Notes under the pieces: generated by a model | The model's database searches: none | Told to the model about the DNA's origin: nothing | The model's input: the letters and a program-made list of their open reading frames with translations, nothing else | In this document: positions 34,837 to 44,786 of the stretch, one piece after another | Numbering within the stretch: position 1 is the stretch's first letter | Layout of the letters: each line of letters opens with the position of its first letter | NCBI RefSeq assembly: GCF_040419245.1 | Contig: NZ_JAZHOH010000001.1 | Coordinates: forward strand, 3,658,001 to 3,722,000 | DNA from: Ewingella sp. CoE-038-23 | GTDB lineage: Bacteria > Pseudomonadota > Gammaproteobacteria > Enterobacterales > Enterobacteriaceae | Length of the DNA: 64,000 nt | Direction of reading: 5' to 3' | Translations under genes and position numbers: made by a program

Positions 34837-34868
34837 AAAACCGGCAGCATCCGAAGATGGCCGGTTTT
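34837..34868 (-). terminator. Terminator of ygdI
   Basis: AAAACCGGC and GCCGGTTTT form a 9-bp stem. On the minus strand this is followed by GTTATTTT. It lies about 70 bp after the ygdI stop and may also act on the plus strand as a backup behind gcvB. Confidence 0.8.
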
Positions 34869-34935
34869 GTCGATGGGCATTTTCATGCCACTTTCAGCAA
34901 GAGCGCTTCCCGTATTGGAAAGACTCGACTAAGGA

Positions 34936-35157
34936 TTAGTTACCTTTAGCCATCTCTTTCACTTCAGCTTTGTTGATCTGCTGTTTGTTGCCATACGCAT
35001 CGGTATAGCTGATCATACCTGTATCGTCATCGGTACTTGGCTTCCCTTCTGCAACGATTGTACGACCATCATTGGTATGCATAACATAGTTGCTTGAACA
35101 CGCAGCAAGAGTACAAGTCAGCAGTACGGCTGAAACTACGGCGGCGATCTTTTTCAT
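34936..35157 (-). CDS. ygdI: DUF903 lipoprotein YgdI
   Basis: Small lipoprotein of 73 residues. The signal peptide MKKIAAVVSAVLL leads to the lipobox LAAC, with the lipidated cysteine near residue 20. The mature part has NYVMHTNDGRTIVAEGKP and MISYTDAYGNKQQIN, the DUF903 (SH3-like) core shared with YgdR. Two ATGs are adjacent; the second (35157) lies 6 nt from AAGGAG and matches the E. coli start. No function is established. Confidence 0.93.
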   Translation of the reverse strand: MKKIAAVVSAVLLTCTLAACSSNYVMHTNDGRTIVAEGKPSTDDDTGMISYTDAYGNKQQINKAEVKEMAKGN

Positions 35158-35171
35158 CATAGACTCCTTGT

Positions 35172-35232
35172 TATACCCAAAGTTTTTGGCACTGCTGAAA
35201 ACAACGTTACAGCGCCAAGTACGAAGGGGATA
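35172..35232. repeat. Degenerate palindromic repeat upstream of csdA
   Basis: TATACCCAAAGTTTTTGGCA at the left is imperfectly complementary to TGGCGCTG-type sequence ending GGGGATA at the right. The ends resemble the TATACCC/GGGTATA ends of the 17898-18025 repeat, but the middle is missing. It may be an internally deleted member of the same family. The remainder of the 249-bp ygdI-csdA gap shows nothing recognisable. Confidence 0.45.
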
Positions 35233-35409
35233 GATTAAAATGCTTTAGTTGCCAGATAAGTCATCTGACTAATTCTTCTAGCCTTCGTAATTCAGCATAA
35301 CAAGCTTCTGGTATATTTCCACGGTAACCATTCCTAAAATGAATAAATGCGGAGTACCAGCGGGGATAATTTTCATGTTTTTCAGCCGATTTAAGAGATT
35401 TACTTCACT

Positions 35410-36615
35410 ATGACTGATTTCGACTTCTCCTCTTTTCGTGATAATTTTCCGTCACTTACGCACGGGCAGTGCTATCTGGATAGCGCCGCAACCGCGCTGA
35501 AGCCGCAAAATGTAATAAATGCAACTTTGGAATTTTATTCTCAAGAAGGCGCGACGGTTCATCGCAGTCAGCACCGTGCTGCTCAGTCTTTGACCGAAAA
35601 ATATGAAAAAGCGCGGTCGCGCGTTGCGCGTCTGATCAATGCGCCGACAGCAGAAAATATCGTCTGGACCCGAGGCACCACCGAGTCAATTAATCTGCTG
35701 GCGCAGAGCTATTTTGCTCCGCGCCTACAGCCCGGCGATGAGATTATTGTCAGTCAGGCCGAGCATCACGCCAACCTGATCCCCTGGCTGATGCTGGCAG
35801 AACGCTGTCAGGCCAAGGTGGTGACATTACCTCTTAACGCCCAATTTATGCCCGATGCCGAAGCCCTGCCCGCGCTGCTCAACAGCAAAACGCGTCTGGT
35901 GGCGATTGGGCAGATGTCCAACGTGACCGGAGGCATACCCCAGCTTGAGCGCATTATCACTTTGGCCCATGCCAGTGGAGCTCTGGTGGTGGTGGACGGC
36001 GCGCAGGGCGTGGTTCACAGTGCGGCGGACGTGCAGGCTATGGACATCGACTTCTATGCTTTCTCTGCCCATAAGCTCTACGGCCCGACCGGCATTGGCG
36101 TGCTGTATGTTAAAACCGAGCTGCTTGAGGCGATGCAGCCCTGGCACGGCGGCGGGAAAATGCTCACTCAGGCCTCCATGCAGGGCTTTACGCCGCAGAA
36201 GGTTCCCCAGCGTTTCGAAGCAGGCACGCCGAATATCGCGGGCGTTATCGGCTTTGACGCCGCGCTTGAATGGCTAGAAACTATTGATACGGCTGGCGGC
36301 GAAAAGTACGCGCAGCACTTGGCTACGCTGGCTGAACAGCAATTGGCGCTATTGCCGGGTTTTCGCAGTTTCCGCTGCCAAAACGCGTCTATATTGGCTT
36401 TTGATATTGCCGGCGTGCATCACAGTGATTTGGTGGCGCTGCTGGCCGAGCAGGGTATTGCGCTGCGCGCCGGGCAGCACTGCGCACAGCCTTTAATGGA
36501 TGCGATGGGGGTCAGTGGCACATTACGCGTCTCTTTCGCGCCTTATAATACGCAAAATGATGTCGAACGCCTGATCGCTGCGGTGAAGTACGCCTTGGAG
36601 CTACTCGCCGATTAA
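35410..36615 (+). CDS. csdA: Cysteine desulfurase CsdA
   Basis: PLP-dependent enzyme that mobilises sulfur from cysteine and passes it to CsdE. The 401-residue length equals E. coli. The PLP lysine is K222 in FSAHKLYGP, the catalytic cysteine C358 in RAGQHCAQP, and the PLP-stacking histidine lies in [12 protein letters not shown]. It is followed 34 bp later by its acceptor csdE; the partner tcdA is convergent just beyond. Confidence 0.97.
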   Translation: MTDFDFSSFRDNFPSLTHGQCYLDSAATALKPQNVINATLEFYSQEGATVHRSQHRAAQSLTEKYEKARSRVARLINAPTAENIVWTRGTTESINLLAQSYFAPRLQPGDEIIVSQAEHHANLIPWLMLAERCQAKVVTLPLNAQFMPDAEALPALLNSKTRLVAIGQMSNVTGGIPQLERIITLAHASGALVVVDGAQGVVHSAADVQAMDIDFYAFSAHKLYGPTGIGVLYVKTELLEAMQPWHGGGKMLTQASMQGFTPQKVPQRFEAGTPNIAGVIGFDAALEWLETIDTAGGEKYAQHLATLAEQQLALLPGFRSFRCQNASILAFDIAGVHHSDLVALLAEQGIALRAGQHCAQPLMDAMGVSGTLRVSFAPYNTQNDVERLIAAVKYALELLAD

Positions 36616-36649
36616 CCCATTGATATTAAGCCGAATAAAGAGAATTAAC

Positions 36650-37084
36650 ATGTTAGCGCCCCATCCTTTTGGACATGAGATCCCCCCCCAGTCGCTGTCC
36701 GAGACATTCTCCGGCCTGCGCCAGTGGGAGGATCGTTATCGCCAGCTGATCTTATTGGCGAAAAGAGTCCCCGCGCTGGATCCCCAGCTGAAAACTGCCG
36801 ACATCGAGCTTTCGGGTTGTGAAAATCGGGTATGGCTGGGGGGCGAACTGGCGGAAAACGGCGGGATGCATTTCTACGGTGACAGCGAAGGCCGCATTGT
36901 CAAAGGCCTGCTGGCGGTAATACTGACCACGGTGGAAGGCAAGACGCCAAAGGAGATCCTGGCGAGTGACCCTCTGGCGCTGTTCGACACCTTGGGGCTG
37001 CGCGAACAGTTAAGCACTAGCCGGGCCAGTGGCCTTTCCGCTCTGGCCGAAGGCGTCTTGGCACTGGCTCGCCAACACGCCTGA
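36650..37084 (+). CDS. csdE: Sulfur acceptor protein CsdE
   Basis: SufE-like protein that takes the persulfide sulfur from CsdA. The ATG at 36650, preceded by AAAGAG, gives 144 residues (E. coli 147). The acceptor cysteine C57 is in the conserved [12 protein letters not shown], followed by [20 protein letters not shown] at 36620 would extend the N-terminus by 10 non-homologous residues. It is paired with csdA and faces tcdA. Confidence 0.95.
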   Translation: MLAPHPFGHEIPPQSLSETFSGLRQWEDRYRQLILLAKRVPALDPQLKTADIELSGCENRVWLGGELAENGGMHFYGDSEGRIVKGLLAVILTTVEGKTPKEILASDPLALFDTLGLREQLSTSRASGLSALAEGVLALARQHA

Positions 37085-37112
37085 CTGACCGGCTTTACGC
37101 CATAACACAGCC

Positions 37113-37928
37113 TTAAGCGGCGGTCTGCTGGCGCTGCGCCTTAGCCATCATCTTCTTCAACACGTGCGATACGGCAACAAAGCCGAAGGTGGCGGTCACC
37201 ATGGTGGCGGCACCAAATCCTGAGGCACAGTCCATTCTCTTCGGCCCTTCTGCCGTGGCCCGTGACGCGCAGACGCTGCCGTCGGCCTGCGGGTACATCA
37301 GCGGCTCACTCGAGAACACGCAGTCAATCCCCAACTTGCCTTTGCTGTTTTTCACCACGCCAAAATCGTTCTTCAGGCGCTCGCGCAATTTTGCCGCCAG
37401 CGGGTCTTGAATGGTTTTCGCTAAATCCACGACCGCGATTTGGGTTGGGTCGATTTGCCCGCCCGCCCCGCCGGTGGTCACAACCGGGATTTTGTAGCGG
37501 CGGCAGTAAGCCAAAAGTGCGGCTTTGGGGCGCACACTGTCAATCGCATCAATGACGTAGCTGTAATCGCGATTCAGCATTTCCGCCACGTTTTCGGGCG
37601 TAATGAAATCATCAATACAGGTGACTTTACACTCAGGATTGATCGCCAAAATACGCTCGGCCATGACTTCCGTTTTCGACTGCCCGACATTCTCACGCAG
37701 CGCGTGAATTTGGCGATTGGTGTTGGTTACGCAGACATCGTCCATATCAATTAAGGTGATAGCGCCAATGCCGGTACGCGCCAGCGCTTCGGCGGCCCAT
37801 GAACCCACACCGCCGATCCCAATCACACAGACGTGAGCCTGAGAGAACAGCGTCAATGCCTGCTGGCCGTAAAGGCGCGCAGTGCCGCCAAAACGCTGTA
37901 AATAGGCATCGGAGTAAGCTGCTGTCAT
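37113..37928 (-). CDS. tcdA: tRNA threonylcarbamoyladenosine dehydratase
   Basis: E1-like enzyme (CsdL/YgdL) that uses ATP to cyclise the t6A37 base of tRNA to ct6A; in E. coli it works with CsdA and CsdE. The 271-residue protein has the nucleotide-binding motif GIGGVGSWAAEALARTG, the DMDDVCVTNTNRQ segment, and the later FGAATMVTATFG C-terminal membrane-like helix. It is convergent with csdE, keeping the csd cluster together. Confidence 0.96.
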   Translation of the reverse strand: MTAAYSDAYLQRFGGTARLYGQQALTLFSQAHVCVIGIGGVGSWAAEALARTGIGAITLIDMDDVCVTNTNRQIHALRENVGQSKTEVMAERILAINPECKVTCIDDFITPENVAEMLNRDYSYVIDAIDSVRPKAALLAYCRRYKIPVVTTGGAGGQIDPTQIAVVDLAKTIQDPLAAKLRERLKNDFGVVKNSKGKLGIDCVFSSEPLMYPQADGSVCASRATAEGPKRMDCASGFGAATMVTATFGFVAVSHVLKKMMAKAQRQQTAA

Positions 37929-37982
37929 GACGGATTAACCTCTGTGCTTGCTTTAAAATTCAAGGGAATGGCTTCTGAATCA

Positions 37983-38009
37983 GAAAAACAAAGCAGCCCG
38001 GAGGCTGCT
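37983..38009 (-). terminator. Terminator of mltA
   Basis: AGCAGCC and GGCTGCT form a 7-bp stem with a 4-nt loop. On the minus strand this is followed by TTGTTTTTCT. It lies about 47 bp after the mltA stop. Confidence 0.85.
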
Positions 38010-38055
38010 TTTGATGGACTATTTTAACTCAATTAGGCGCGAAGCCGAAATAATG

Positions 38056-39243
38056 CTACTTCAACAAGAAGGAACCACCGTTGCTGCTCGCCGCCGGAGC
38101 CGGAGCCAAGGTGGTCGCCGGGCCGGATGACGCGCCTGCGGCATTATAAGCAGTAAATAGCGGCTGTCCGCTCTGTGCTGATTTCAGCACCCACACGCGA
38201 CCATAGTGATTGTAGAAGCCCGCCGAGTGGCCTGCATCCGGGCCAATCCCTTGATACATATCGAAATGCTGGCCTTTAATTGCCCCGCCGACATCCAGCG
38301 CCACCATCAAGCGCATATGGTATTTGCCGGTGAATTTGCCTTTGTTGTCCAACTCAGGCACTTCCGCCAACAGGGTGGAACCTGCCGGGATTAGCGAACG
38401 GTCAGAAGCCACAGAAGCTTTGGCAATTAACGGGATACCGCTCGCACCGCGAACTGGCGTGAAAGGTTCTGGCTTGAAGAAAACGAAAGAAGGATTCTGC
38501 TCAAGCAGCTCGCGAACTTGCGCTTCGCTATGAGTATCGGCCCATTGACGAATCGCCTGCATCGACATGTTTTCACGCGCCACTTCGCCACGGTCAATCA
38601 GCACTTTGCCGATACTGCGGTAAGCATGACCGTTTTTGCCGGCATAGCCAAAGAAGGTCAATGGGCGACCATCGCCATAATCCACATAACCACTGCCCTG
38701 AACTTCCATCATGAAGTTGTCCATCAGCGAGTTGGTGTAGGCAATGACATAGTTATCGCTTAGCGCGCCGGAGTAGATTGAAGCGCGATCAGGCAGGCGC
38801 CCGCGTTTTGGCGGCATGCGATATAAAGGATATTGGAACTCACCCTGACGGGTGTAGCGCGCCTGCAGCACCGGCGTGTAGTAGCCGGTCAATTGCACGT
38901 TACCGAAGTTGTCTGCGCCTTCCATCTGATAAGCGCTGATGCCGTATTGGCTCAGCGTGCGGGTATCAGCACCGGCGCGGAGCCACTGCTCCACGGCCTG
39001 AAAAGTCGTGTTATTTCTGCCGTATAGCGTGGAAGAGGCGTATTGCACTTCCATCACCTGACTAGCGTAATCTTTGGCATTCACCGGTTTGCCTGTGGCG
39101 TTCGGCTCATTAACATACTCGAGCGCATTTTCCAGTCGACCATCTTTATACTGCTGCCCGCGATCGGTCGGTCTGGATGAACAGCCCGCCAATATCGCGA
39201 TGACCAGACCACTCAGCAGATATTTACTCCAACGTCCTTTCAT
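38056..39243 (-). CDS. mltA: Membrane-bound lytic murein transglycosylase A
   Basis: Outer-membrane lipoprotein that cleaves peptidoglycan glycan strands with 1,6-anhydro product formation. The 395-residue precursor has a lipoprotein signal ending in LAGCSS. The MltA and 3D domains follow, with catalytic-site features near VALDVGGAIKGQHFDMYQGIG. It is about 30 residues longer than E. coli MltA (365). The extra part is mainly a low-complexity C-terminal tail rich in A, P, S and G (GASSGPATTLAPAPAASSNG). Confidence 0.95.
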   Translation of the reverse strand: MKGRWSKYLLSGLVIAILAGCSSRPTDRGQQYKDGRLENALEYVNEPNATGKPVNAKDYASQVMEVQYASSTLYGRNNTTFQAVEQWLRAGADTRTLSQYGISAYQMEGADNFGNVQLTGYYTPVLQARYTRQGEFQYPLYRMPPKRGRLPDRASIYSGALSDNYVIAYTNSLMDNFMMEVQGSGYVDYGDGRPLTFFGYAGKNGHAYRSIGKVLIDRGEVARENMSMQAIRQWADTHSEAQVRELLEQNPSFVFFKPEPFTPVRGASGIPLIAKASVASDRSLIPAGSTLLAEVPELDNKGKFTGKYHMRLMVALDVGGAIKGQHFDMYQGIGPDAGHSAGFYNHYGRVWVLKSAQSGQPLFTAYNAAGASSGPATTLAPAPAASSNGGSFLLK

Positions 39244-39422
39244 TATTGCCGCGCTCTCTTGCTTTCAGGGGGAAACTACCGCCAAAACGATAACAAAGGC
39301 CCTATCAGAAAGGAATTGCCACCATCGAAAAAAATGAATTCGATCGGGCTGTTTAAAAAGCCATCAGAGTGTATAAAAAGCAGTTAAACAGGCGGTTTAT
39401 CACATTAATTTGGAAAAAAGGG

Positions 39423-39450
39423 TTGCACGAAATCTCACGCAGCGTATAGT
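39423..39450 (+). promoter_or_regulatory. Promoter of the initiator tRNA operon
   Basis: TTGCAC (39423-39428) and TATAGT (39445-39450) are spaced by 16 bp and followed by TCGCCC, a GC-rich discriminator suited to a stable-RNA operon. The first tRNA starts 15 bp downstream. No other promoter-like site is seen before the second or third copy. Confidence 0.75.
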
Positions 39451-39464
39451 TCGCCCTCATCGGA

Positions 39465-39541
<77 letters not shown>

Positions 39542-39610
39542 ACTTAATGCAGATGTAAAAGCTTAAGTGGAATCAAAGACTTACCGATGAAGCAGTACAG
39601 CAATGACGGA

Positions 39611-39687
<77 letters not shown>

Positions 39688-39736
39688 ATTGCAGTATGGA
39701 TGGGAAGTAAAAAAAGCAGTACATTGTAGTGACGGA

Positions 39737-39813
<77 letters not shown>

Positions 39814-39845
39814 ACTACAAATCAGCATAAAAGAAAGAACAACAG

Positions 39846-39867
39846 ACACCTTAACGGGTGTTTTTTT
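39846..39867 (+). terminator. Terminator of the initiator tRNA operon
   Basis: ACACC and GGTGT form a short stem with a 6-nt loop, followed by a run of Ts. Confidence 0.85.
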
Positions 39868-39900
39868 GTTTCTGGCGTCTGGAAATTCTTTCAGCCGATC

Positions 39901-39932
39901 AAAAAAGGCCAGCGATGTTCTCCACTGACCTT
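39901..39932 (-). terminator. Probable terminator of amiC
   Basis: On the minus strand AAGGTCAG pairs with CTGGCCTT (one G-U pair) across a 12-nt loop and is followed by four further Ts. It starts 24 bp after the amiC stop. Confidence 0.7.
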
Positions 39933-39955
39933 CTTATTCTTAAAGCCTTAGCCCA

Positions 39956-41206
39956 TCACCTTCTGACCGACATGCCGCCATCGGCAAAATAGGCCTTGAT
40001 GCCCGCCAGTATGGACTCCGCAACCTTCTGCTGGAAGTGGCTGGTCTTCAGCTTGCGCTCCTCTTCCACATTACTGATAAACGCCGTTTCCACCAGAATG
40101 GAAGGAATGTCTGGCGCTTTCAGCACTGCAAATCCGGCCTGATCGACCTTGTTCTTATGCAGATGATTGATTTTGCCCATGCGCGTCAGCACCTCTTTAC
40201 CAAACTTCAGGCTGTCGCTGATGGTGGCGGTCTGCACCAAATCGAACATGGTGTGGTCGAGATAGCGGTCGCCGCTTTTACTCACGCCGCCGATTTGATC
40301 GGACTCATTCTGCGTCTGCGCCAGAAAACGCGCCGCGGCGCTGGTCGCCCCTTTGGTCGATAAGGCGAAAACCGAAGATCCACGGGCGGCACGGTTGGTG
40401 AAGGCATCGGCGTGAATCGACACAAAAAGGTCTGCCCGCAGCTTTCTCGCCTTAGCGACCCGGACTTTCAAAGGGATGAAGACGTCTTCGTTGCGCGTCA
40501 TGTGCACCTTCATGTTCGGCTCGCGCTGAATCAGTTTCTGCAACTTGCGGGCAATCAGCAGAACGATATCTTTCTCACGGGTCTTATATTTGCCGATGGC
40601 ACCGGGGTCTTCCCCGCCGTGCCCGGGATCGAGCATGATGATCAACGGTCGCTCGCGCCCCGCTTTGCCATCTTTGGCCGTCTCCGGCGGCAGGGTTCGC
40701 GCCACATCGCCCCTGTTGTAATCTTCCAGCAATGCCAATAGCGGATCATCCTCCGCGCTCACTGCCCCCTCTTGCGGGTAGAGATCCACCACCAAGCGGT
40801 TGTGAATTCCGGCAACCGGCTTGAGGGTGAAAACGTGCGGGTTAATCTGCTTTTTCAGCTCCATCACCAGCCTGATCGTCGTTTTATCAAACTGGCCTAC
40901 TCTGGCCTGTTTGATAAAAGGATCATTTTGCTGGATCTGCTTACCTACGCCCTTAAGCACGCTATTGAGGTGGACACCTTCAATATCGATAACCAGCCGA
41001 TGAGGATTGGTGAGAGTGAAATGCTTATATTTCAGCGGGGTACTGGACTCTAGCGTCAGGCGAGTATAGGAAGAAGCGGGCCAGACGCGCACGGCAACCA
41101 CTTGTGAACTGGCGGCAAAACCCACCCGGCTGACGCTGAGCATCCACGAAGCAGCTACGCTTTGTAACAGGCGTCTTCGGCCAAAATTGTGATTATCGTC
41201 AGTCAT
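39956..41206 (-). CDS. amiC: N-acetylmuramoyl-L-alanine amidase AmiC
   Basis: Periplasmic zinc amidase that splits septal peptidoglycan during cell separation; in E. coli it is activated by NlpD. The 416-residue precursor (E. coli 417) has a twin-arginine signal ([12 protein letters not shown]). An AMIN domain (about 35-145) follows for septal targeting, then an Amidase_3 domain from about 190 with [21 protein letters not shown] and [10 protein letters not shown]. It is divergent from argA. Confidence 0.97.
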   Translation of the reverse strand: MTDDNHNFGRRRLLQSVAASWMLSVSRVGFAASSQVVAVRVWPASSYTRLTLESSTPLKYKHFTLTNPHRLVIDIEGVHLNSVLKGVGKQIQQNDPFIKQARVGQFDKTTIRLVMELKKQINPHVFTLKPVAGIHNRLVVDLYPQEGAVSAEDDPLLALLEDYNRGDVARTLPPETAKDGKAGRERPLIIMLDPGHGGEDPGAIGKYKTREKDIVLLIARKLQKLIQREPNMKVHMTRNEDVFIPLKVRVAKARKLRADLFVSIHADAFTNRAARGSSVFALSTKGATSAAARFLAQTQNESDQIGGVSKSGDRYLDHTMFDLVQTATISDSLKFGKEVLTRMGKINHLHKNKVDQAGFAVLKAPDIPSILVETAFISNVEEERKLKTSHFQQKVAESILAGIKAYFADGGMSVRR

Positions 41207-41384
41207 GCAGTCTCAAAGGTAAGGGCTCAAAATGAGCAAAAAACAAAACAGCCAAAAAGGCTCAATAGGAAAATTCTAACGAATCGACTCTGCCCTGTCA
41301 TTCATAAACGGGATTGGCTAAATTTTAAGCTTGTTGATGCTTTGTGAACAAAAAGAGAGATTTCTTACTTGCCACATCGGCATA

Positions 41385-41423
41385 AAAGAATAAAAATACA
41401 GAAATTACGAATAAAAATTCAAA
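41385..41423 (+). promoter_or_regulatory. Tandem ARG boxes (ArgR operator) of argA
   Basis: Two 18-bp boxes with a 3-bp spacer lie at 41385-41402 (core GAATAAAAATACA) and 41406-41423 (core GAATAAAAATTCA), close to the consensus TGAATWWWWATTCA. The 18-3-18 spacing is that of ArgR operators. The operator ends 12 bp before the argA start codon, so arginine-dependent repression is expected. Confidence 0.88.
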
Positions 41424-41435
41424 TGAGGTTTTGCC

Positions 41436-42761
41436 GTGAAGGAACGTAGTACTGAATTGGTTCAGGGTTTTCGCCACTCGGTTCCCTACATTAATGCACA
41501 CCGTGGCAAAACGTTCGTTGTCATGCTGGGCGGCGAAGCCATTGAGCATGAGAACTTTACCAACATCGTCAATGATATCGGGCTGTTACACAGTCTGGGC
41601 ATTCGTTTGGTGGTGGTTTACGGCGCTCGCCCGCAGATTGATGAAAATCTGGCGGAGCATAATTATGAACCTATCTACCATAAGAATACCCGCGTCACCG
41701 ACGCCCGTACCCTCGAATTAGTCAAGCAAGCGGCGGGTTTATTGCAGCTCGACATCACCGCCCGCCTCTCCATGAGCCTGAATAATACGCCACTTCAGGG
41801 CGCGCATATTAATGTGGTCAGCGGTAACTTCATCATCGCCCAGCCTTTGGGGGTCGACGACGGTATCGACTACTGCCATACCGGCCGTATTCGCCGTATT
41901 GATGAAGAAGCGATCCACCGCCAACTCGACAGCAACGCCATTGTGCTGCTTGGGCCGGTTGCCGTTTCCGTTACGGGTGAAAGCTTCAACCTGACCTCCG
42001 AAGAGGTGGCGACCCAGCTTGCAATCAAATTGAAAGCAGAAAAAATGATTGGCTTCTGCTCGTCTCAGGGCGTGATCGACGAAGACGATAATATTATTTC
42101 GGAACTGTTCCCGAACGATGCGCAGGCTCGAATCGACACCATGGAAGCCAGTGGCGATTATCAGTCCGGCACCGTGCGCTTCCTGCGTGGGGCAGTCAAA
42201 GCCTGCCGCAGCGGCGTGCGCCGTAGCCATCTGATCAGCTATCAGGAAGACGGCGCCCTGGTTCAGGAGCTGTTCTCCCGCGACGGTATCGGTACGCAAA
42301 TCGTGATGGAAAGTGCCGAACAGGTGCGCCGTGCGACAATTAACGATATCGGCGGCATTCTTGAGCTGATTCGCCCGCTGGAGCAGCAGGGTATTTTGGT
42401 GCGCCGCTCCCGCGAGCAGCTAGAGATGGAAATCGATAAATTCACTATTATTGAACGCGATAACCTGACCATCGCCTGCGCCGCGCTCTATCCGTTCCCA
42501 GAAGAGCGTATTGGCGAAATGGCCTGCGTGGCGGTGCATCCCGACTATCGCAGCTCGTCACGCGGCGAAATGCTGCTGAAACGCGTCGCCAGCCAGGCGA
42601 AGCAAATGGGGCTGGATCGCCTGTTTGTGTTAACCACTCGCAGCATCCACTGGTTCCAGGAGCGCGGTTTCCAGCCGGCTGAAGTAGACGTCCTGCCAAT
42701 CCAGAAACAGGAAATGTACAACTATCAGCGCCGCTCCAAAATTCTGCTGACCGAGCTTTAA
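41436..42761 (+). CDS. argA: N-acetylglutamate synthase
   Basis: First step of arginine synthesis: acetylation of glutamate with acetyl-CoA. The 441-residue protein has an N-terminal amino-acid-kinase-like domain that binds feedback arginine ([26 protein letters not shown]) and a C-terminal GNAT domain from about 295 ([17 protein letters not shown]). The start is a GTG with TGAGG upstream, as in E. coli. Two ARG boxes lie immediately upstream. Confidence 0.97.
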   Translation: MKERSTELVQGFRHSVPYINAHRGKTFVVMLGGEAIEHENFTNIVNDIGLLHSLGIRLVVVYGARPQIDENLAEHNYEPIYHKNTRVTDARTLELVKQAAGLLQLDITARLSMSLNNTPLQGAHINVVSGNFIIAQPLGVDDGIDYCHTGRIRRIDEEAIHRQLDSNAIVLLGPVAVSVTGESFNLTSEEVATQLAIKLKAEKMIGFCSSQGVIDEDDNIISELFPNDAQARIDTMEASGDYQSGTVRFLRGAVKACRSGVRRSHLISYQEDGALVQELFSRDGIGTQIVMESAEQVRRATINDIGGILELIRPLEQQGILVRRSREQLEMEIDKFTIIERDNLTIACAALYPFPEERIGEMACVAVHPDYRSSSRGEMLLKRVASQAKQMGLDRLFVLTTRSIHWFQERGFQPAEVDVLPIQKQEMYNYQRRSKILLTEL

Positions 42762-42795
42762 AGCAGGGCTTACACTAGGTTAGTGATAAAAAATA

Positions 42796-42832
42796 ACGGG
42801 GCTTCTCACGCGTAGAGAAGCCCCGTTTTGTT
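42796..42832. terminator. Bidirectional terminator between argA and recD
   Basis: ACGGGGCTTCTC and GAGAAGCCCCGT form a 12-bp perfect stem with a 7-nt loop, flanked by As on the left and TTTGTTTTT on the right. It serves the convergent argA and recD. Confidence 0.95.
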
Positions 42833-42836
42833 TTTA

Positions 42837-44786
42837 CTACTCAGGATTGAGAGAGGACGACTCGCCCTGTTCGCTCAGCCGTTCCGCCAGCCCGCTGCGG
42901 CGGCGAGTTCGCGTGCGGGTCGCGATGTTGAACACCTTCTCACTGGCATAAAGCGACAACTGCTTTTTAGCTCGGGTAATGGCGGTATAGACTAACTCAC
43001 GGGTTAGCACCGGCAGGAAATGGTTAGGCAGCACCAGCAGCGTGTGGTCAAACTCAGAGCCTTGAGACTTATGCACCGTCATGGCGTAAGCCGTTTCATG
43101 GGCTGGCAAGCGGCTCGGCTGCACGGATTTCACTTCACCGCCCGGAAGCTGGAAGTAGACCCTCAGCTCGCCACTTTCGCTTTGCAAGGCGATACCGATA
43201 TCACCGTTGAATAACCCCAGCGCACTGTCATTTCGGCTGATCATCACCGGCCTGCCGGCATACCATTTCCCCGCCAGCACGGCAGGTCGGCGGATCAGCC
43301 CTTTGCGATTTAGCAGTTGTTCGATGCGCTCATTCAGCCCTTTTACGCCAAACGGTCCTTCGCGCAGCGCGCATAGCACTTGAAAACGGCCAAAGTCCTG
43401 CAAAATGCTATCCGGCGATGCGCTGTGTCTGACGCCTTGGAGATAAGGAAGATAGCCCGCCAAGCAGGCATCGAGCAGCGGCTGGAAATCCTCAGTTTCA
43501 TTGAGCGGATATCCCGTCACGTCCGGCAAGCCTTGCGCCAGCACGGCAGACGCGGCGGCGCTCTCCCCTGCATTGACGGCTTTCGCCAACTGACCAATAC
43601 CCGACGCCGAATCAAACCGATAGCTGCGGCGCAGCAGGCACAAGCTATCGCGCACGCTGGCGGCGTTAGCCACTTCGGTTGGCGCTACAGGGCAGCCGGT
43701 CAAATAACTCAGTTGGGTGGCGCGTTCTGCGCTATACCCCTGCTCTGCAAAGCGGCAGATATCTCCCAACACCGCCCCTGCTTCTACCGAAGCCAACTGG
43801 TCACGGTCGCCAAGGAAAATCACTCGCGCCTGCGCGGGCAGTGCTTCAATCAGCCGCGCCATCATCGGCAGGTCAACCATTGAGGCTTCATCCACCACCA
43901 GCACGTCAAGGTGCAGCGGATTCCCACGGTGGTAACGCATGCGCTGGCTGCCGGGCTGTGCGCCCAGCAATCGGTGTAATGTCGAGGCTTCAGCCGGGAA
44001 AGCGGCGCGCTCGGCTTCGCTAAGAGGTAAACGCAGACTGGCCTGCCCCAGAGAGTCGGTCAAACGCGCTGCCGCCTTGCCGGTGGGCGCGGCGAGTTGA
44101 ATGCGCAGTTTCTGCTGCGGATAGAGCTGAACCAGCGCGGCCAATAGCTTGGCAACCGTGGTGGTTTTGCCAGTTCCAGGCCCGCCGGAAATGATTGAAA
44201 TCCGCCGGGTAGCCGCCACCGCCGCCGCAACTTTCTGCCAATCAATCTCGGCTGAGTCTGAGTGACCAAACAGGTCATCCAGAATCGTTTTAAGCCGCGT
44301 TTCATCCACGGTCAGTGGTGAAATGAGCGAGGCATCCAGACGTTTTTCAGCACTGAAGAAATCGGCGACCTCGCCCTCGCTCTGCCACATTCGCTGGAGA
44401 TAAAGACGGTTTTCCTGCAAGACCATCGGCGTTGGCTGGCTGCCGTCGCTGACAGCTGCGTGGCGGTTTAATAGTGTCAGCCACTGCTCGGTATCCGGCT
44501 CACCGGCTGTTTTCCACAGCTCGATAGCTAGCTGCGGATAACGACTGTCAAACAGGGAATCTGGGCTGAGCTGGTCCAAATGCAGGCACACGTGGCCACT
44601 CCCCGCCTCGCTGCTCAGGCAGGCGGCCGCCAGCATTAACGCGGCATATTCAGTCTCTGCCTGCGTCCCGCCAGCTATCATGCGGGCAAACTGCACGTCC
44701 AGTGACCTGAGCGCGCCTTGCAGCAAGGCTTGCTCAAACAGAGCATCTACTGCTGAACCATTTTTCACTGTCACCGAGGTGTTCAT
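42837..44786 (-). CDS. recD: Exodeoxyribonuclease V subunit alpha (RecD)
   Basis: SF1B 5'-3' helicase of the RecBCD recombination and repair enzyme. The 649-residue protein is about 40 longer than E. coli RecD (608). The Walker A motif GGPGTGKT is at 201-208, Walker [10 protein letters not shown] near 305, and the C-terminal helicase motif [15 protein letters not shown] near 590. Its start overlaps the recB stop by 4 bp. It is the last gene of recC-ptrA-recB-recD. Confidence 0.98.
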   Translation of the reverse strand: MNTSVTVKNGSAVDALFEQALLQGALRSLDVQFARMIAGGTQAETEYAALMLAAACLSSEAGSGHVCLHLDQLSPDSLFDSRYPQLAIELWKTAGEPDTEQWLTLLNRHAAVSDGSQPTPMVLQENRLYLQRMWQSEGEVADFFSAEKRLDASLISPLTVDETRLKTILDDLFGHSDSAEIDWQKVAAAVAATRRISIISGGPGTGKTTTVAKLLAALVQLYPQQKLRIQLAAPTGKAAARLTDSLGQASLRLPLSEAERAAFPAEASTLHRLLGAQPGSQRMRYHRGNPLHLDVLVVDEASMVDLPMMARLIEALPAQARVIFLGDRDQLASVEAGAVLGDICRFAEQGYSAERATQLSYLTGCPVAPTEVANAASVRDSLCLLRRSYRFDSASGIGQLAKAVNAGESAAASAVLAQGLPDVTGYPLNETEDFQPLLDACLAGYLPYLQGVRHSASPDSILQDFGRFQVLCALREGPFGVKGLNERIEQLLNRKGLIRRPAVLAGKWYAGRPVMISRNDSALGLFNGDIGIALQSESGELRVYFQLPGGEVKSVQPSRLPAHETAYAMTVHKSQGSEFDHTLLVLPNHFLPVLTRELVYTAITRAKKQLSLYASEKVFNIATRTRTRRRSGLAERLSEQGESSSLNPE

